From the NCBI RefSeq assembly GCF_020687505.1, contig NZ_JAJEQT010000002.1: 64,000 nt of DNA. One strand, given 5' to 3'. The position numbers and the translations under genes are program-made. Source of the stretch: Coprococcus_C hominis (GTDB lineage: Bacteria; Bacillota; Clostridia; Lachnospirales; Lachnospiraceae). Below the pieces are notes generated by a model that was given only the letters and a program-made list of their open reading frames with translations, was not told the origin of the DNA and did not search any database. How positions within the stretch are numbered: position 1 is the first letter of the stretch; every line of letters starts with the position of its first letter. This document shows, piece by piece, positions 62,201 through 64,000 of the stretch.

Positions 62201-62337
62201 GTACGGTATTATGTATTGATTATGCGTTAAATGGCATTGGCTCCAACAGCTGTGGACCGGAGGTGCTTGCGGCATATCGATTCGATGAGAAGGAATTTCA
62301 GTTTGGGTTTACACTTGTTCCGTATGTGAAGGGATGA
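59299..62337 (+). CDS. lacZ: Beta-galactosidase, GH2
   Basis: 1,012 residues. GH2 order: sugar-binding domain (RVQMLNGMWKFRYFESIYD), beta-sandwich, TIM barrel with LRGVNRHDSDPVTGF, acid/base Glu in IIFWSMGNESAYG and nucleophile Glu in LLVEYCHSMGNGPGDL, then the C-terminal LacZ small-chain domain (YYGMGPQESYRDKHRAA). Full-length compared with the about 1,020-residue E. coli enzyme. No signal peptide: it cleaves lactose and other beta-galactosides in the cytoplasm. Ribosome site ACAAGGAGGACGATTT; followed by the permease gene after 1 bp. Confidence 0.96.
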   Translation: MIIPRYYEDLDFLHEHTMPPRAYYIPASHRMEDLVEHREASDRVQMLNGMWKFRYFESIYDVRDAFYESGYDTSDFDEIPVPGVWQMAGYDTHQYTNFRYPFPFDPPYVPQDIPCGAYVHTFSYAKDEKAPKVYLNFEGVDSCFYVWVNGTYTGYSQVSHATSEFDVTDVIEEGENTIAVLVLKWCDGSYLEDQDKFRMSGIFRDVYLLKRPEKAVQDYRITTEITEACAKITLDISYYQETPVTVSVEDAAGNVVAQTEISKAGTVTLEIANPELWNTEHPYLYTLILQNADETIEDAIALRTVAIQERVLYFNGQAIKLRGVNRHDSDPVTGFTVDVAKIRKDLVLMKEHNFNAIRSSHYPNAPYFYQMCDRYGFLVCDEADIEAHGPFMLYRKEDTDYNRFKKWNEKIADDPAWEQAILDRVKRMVARDKNRFCIIFWSMGNESAYGCNFEKALAWTKKYDPSRITQYESARYRNYDVTYDYSNLDLYSRMYPALSEIEEYLEKDGSKPFLLVEYCHSMGNGPGDLEDYFQIIQKDARMCGGFVWEWCDHAIAHGQAENGKTKYYYGGDHGETIHDGNFCMDGLVYPDRTPHTGLLEYKNVYRPVRVVSYDEKTGRLVLHNYMDFDDISDYADILYEITVDGLCVQKGVLDEVSIAPHSDGVMTLKLDIPQSGKVYLKLRYQLKKELPLLPAKHELGFDEVLLANVDGRNQTAVKWLAEAEEKNEISVSETDTEITLKASDFTYAISKKTGLFTKLQYAGRDYLNHPMELNIWRAPTDNDMYIRAKWESAHFHEAYTRAYKVETIQNQYGVIVMSHVGVVAPTVQKILDVELVWKVESSGRITASMEVSKDAEFPELPRFGVRVFFNKNLSEASYYGMGPQESYRDKHRAASHGLYRSAVKDLHEDYIMPQENGSHFDCDYVELYNGRYGIAAVSETPFSFQASNYTQEMLAQAKHNYELEESDSTVLCIDYALNGIGSNSCGPEVLAAYRFDEKEFQFGFTLVPYVKG

Positions 62338-62353
62338 TATGAGGAGAAAAGCT

Positions 62354-63739
62354 ATGGAAGAGAAAAAATATTTAAAATGGTATAACAAGGTGGGCTACGG
62401 TTCCGGCGATATCGCCGGAAATGTAGTGTATGCATTTTTGACATCGTTTGTCATGATCTATCTGACCGAGACGGTTGGGCTTGCGTCCGGAATAGTTGGA
62501 ACTTTGATCGCATTTTCGAAGTTGCTGGATGGATTTACAGATGTTTTCTTTGGTTCACTGATCGACAAGACACACAGCAAGCTTGGGAAAGCACGTCCGT
62601 GGATGCTGTATGGATATATCGGTTGCGCAGTCACGCTGGTTGCATGCTTTGCGGTACCGACAAGCCTTGGCAAGACAGCACAGTATACGTGGTTCTTTCT
62701 GGCATACACACTGTTAAATGGCATTTTTTACACGGCAAATAACATCGCGTATTCGGCACTTACATCGCTGATTACGAAGAACAGCAAGGAACGTGTACAG
62801 ATGGGTTCTTACCGGTTTATCTTCGCATTTTCGACAAGTTTACTGATCCAGTCGATTACCGTAGGATTTGTTGACCGCTGTGGTGGTGATGCGGCGGCAT
62901 GGAGACTGGTTGCCATTATCTATGCGGTTATTGGACTGGTGGTAAATACGATCTCCTGTCTTTCCGTGAAGGAGCTTTCAGAGGAAGAGCTGAACGAGGG
63001 TAAAACGCAGGATAATGAAGAAAAGTATGGACTGATTCGGGCGTTCAAGCTGCTTGTGAAGAACAAATATTACATGATGATCTGTGGAACATATATTTTA
63101 CAGCAGTTGTACAGTGCGATGATCGGTGCTGGCTTGTTTTATATGACATGGGTGCTCAAAAATAAAAACCTTTTCGGATGGTTTGCATGGGCGGTCAATA
63201 TTCCTCTGATTGTTGCGTTGATCTTCACACCGACATTGGTAGGAAAATGGAAGGGCATGTATAAACTGAATATGCGAGGCTATATGCTTGCTGTAATTGG
63301 CAGGGCACTGGTTGTCGTGGCAGGTTATATCGGCAATGTGCCATTGATGCTTGTATTTACAGCTGTTGCTGCGCTCGGTCAGGGACCGTGGCAGGGCGAT
63401 ATGAATGCCATGATCGCATCCTGTTCGGAATACACCTATCTCACACAGGGAAAGCATGTCGATGGAACGATGTATTCCTGCACGTCATTGGGCGTGAAGA
63501 TTGGTGGCGGTATCGGAACTGCGGTTGTTGGATGGTTGATGGAATTGAGCGGCTATGTTGGCAAAAATACGACACAGCCGCAGTCTGCATTGGATATGAT
63601 GCAGTTTATGTACTTGTGGCTGCCGTTGATCTTCGATGTATTGATTCTGGTTATTCTTTCCAAGATGAATGTGGAAGCAGAAAACGAGCGGATAAAATTG
63701 CAGCGGGGTATTGGTTCGGATATCCGTCATGAGATATAG
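62354..63739 (+). CDS. GPH-family lactose/galactoside symporter
   Basis: 461 residues, twelve membrane segments, glycoside-pentoside-hexuronide:cation symporter family (YNKVGYGSGDIAGNVVYAFL; the motif DKTHSKLGKARPWMLYGYIG after TM2 with its conserved Asp and Arg). It imports lactose or another galactoside with a cation for lacZ. The frame opens at 62339, but GAGGAGAAAAGCT puts the start at ATG 62354. There is no PTS EIIA-like tail, unlike LacS of Streptococcus. Confidence 0.9.
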   Translation: MEEKKYLKWYNKVGYGSGDIAGNVVYAFLTSFVMIYLTETVGLASGIVGTLIAFSKLLDGFTDVFFGSLIDKTHSKLGKARPWMLYGYIGCAVTLVACFAVPTSLGKTAQYTWFFLAYTLLNGIFYTANNIAYSALTSLITKNSKERVQMGSYRFIFAFSTSLLIQSITVGFVDRCGGDAAAWRLVAIIYAVIGLVVNTISCLSVKELSEEELNEGKTQDNEEKYGLIRAFKLLVKNKYYMMICGTYILQQLYSAMIGAGLFYMTWVLKNKNLFGWFAWAVNIPLIVALIFTPTLVGKWKGMYKLNMRGYMLAVIGRALVVVAGYIGNVPLMLVFTAVAALGQGPWQGDMNAMIASCSEYTYLTQGKHVDGTMYSCTSLGVKIGGGIGTAVVGWLMELSGYVGKNTTQPQSALDMMQFMYLWLPLIFDVLILVILSKMNVEAENERIKLQRGIGSDIRHEI

Positions 63740-63756
63740 GAAGCTGGAACGCAAAC

Positions 63757-63786
63757 AAAAAGCTGGGACAAAAATCCCAGCTTTTT
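63757..63786. terminator. Bidirectional terminator, lac permease/alanine racemase
   Basis: AAAAAGCTGGGA, loop CAAAAA, TCCCAGCTTTTT: a 12-bp symmetric stem with A and T tracts on both sides, serving both converging operons. Confidence 0.9.
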
Positions 63787-63814
63787 ATGCTTATGTAATT
63801 ACTTGCGCAACAAT

Positions 63815-64000
63815 TTACCCACGCAACAGCAATTCTTTCTCGATCATCTTTCCATTCCGGTAGTAGAATCTTGGAACTCGCTTGCTGACGGCACAGGTTA
63901 ATTCGTATGGAATCGTGTTTGCCAGAGCTGCCATAACGTTGATGGAATTCTTCTTTCCGAAGATTTCAATCTCGCTTCCGACATCGATTTGCATCTTGTC
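63815..64000 (-). CDS. alr: Alanine racemase, C-terminal end (partial)
   Basis: The last ~61 residues of a gene running off the window edge: IDVGSEIEIFGKKNSINVMA, then IPYELTCAVSKRVPRFYYRN and a stop at 63815-63817. EIEIFG and the TIPYELTC-SKRVPR pattern are the C-terminal beta domain of alanine racemases, which make D-alanine for peptidoglycan. The pyridoxal-phosphate domain lies outside the window, so a related amino-acid racemase cannot be excluded. Confidence 0.8.
   Translation of the reverse strand, partial: DKMQIDVGSEIEIFGKKNSINVMAALANTIPYELTCAVSKRVPRFYYRNGKMIEKELLLRG

Overview
The window looks like chromosome from a gut Lachnospiraceae (Roseburia/Agathobacter/Eubacterium-like Firmicute). 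Reasons: strong AGGAGG-type ribosome sites, consensus sigma-A promoters, AT-rich coding sequence, and typical clostridial maltodextrin, galactose and lactose loci. The family assignment is inferred from gene content; no rRNA or tRNA gene was seen.

Region 1 (1-9.8 kb) is a mobile or integrated segment. It carries a cell-envelope response cassette: a small HTH regulator, a VanR/VanS-like two-component pair, a membrane-fusion protein with ABC ATPase and permease, a lipoprotein, a D,D-carboxypeptidase and a receiver-less winged-helix protein. After a transposase remnant come a small RHH protein and a Tn916-type tyrosine integrase. The integrase lies directly against the detached 3' part of metG (tRNA-binding domain), which suggests integration in metG.

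Region 2 (9.8-30.3 kb) is an accessory patchwork. It begins with a peptidase E-like gene and a truncated zinc-ribbon gene. Next is a visibly GC-rich island (about 10.9-19.65 kb) encoding an excisionase-like HTH, an ECF sigma factor, two paralogous small membrane (anti-sigma-like) proteins, a 7-TM protein, a PrsW-type intramembrane protease and a 1,891-residue sortase-type surface protein with three long repeats. A truncated recombinase closes the island. It is followed by AT-rich remnants of conjugative elements (PcfB/DUF3801-like, LexA-like repressor, internally deleted ImmA), a TIR protein beside an AlbA/Schlafen-type regulator, an orphan lantibiotic-immunity locus (ABC transporter plus NisRK-like two-component system), and broken ATPase and WYL fragments.

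Region 3 (30.3-64 kb) is core carbohydrate metabolism. The maltodextrin locus is an AraC regulator, divergent glgP, malEFG, a LacI-type regulator and malQ. Then come a GGDEF tail fragment, an esterase, lactate dehydrogenase, membrane proteins and an ABC-F ATPase. The mgl galactose ABC transporter (with an unusual 210-residue coiled-coil extension on MglC) is followed by a YesMN-type two-component system co-transcribed with two sugar-binding proteins, probably its sensors. An AraC regulator, divergent lacZ, a GPH-type lactose permease and the end of an alanine racemase gene close the window.

The most unusual non-coding signal is a pair of roughly 300-nt giant imperfect hairpins (43250-43530 and 51617-51923). 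They share a conserved branched head with compensatory base changes, while their long arms are unrelated in sequence but still self-complementary. The second lies next to a 63-bp minisatellite.
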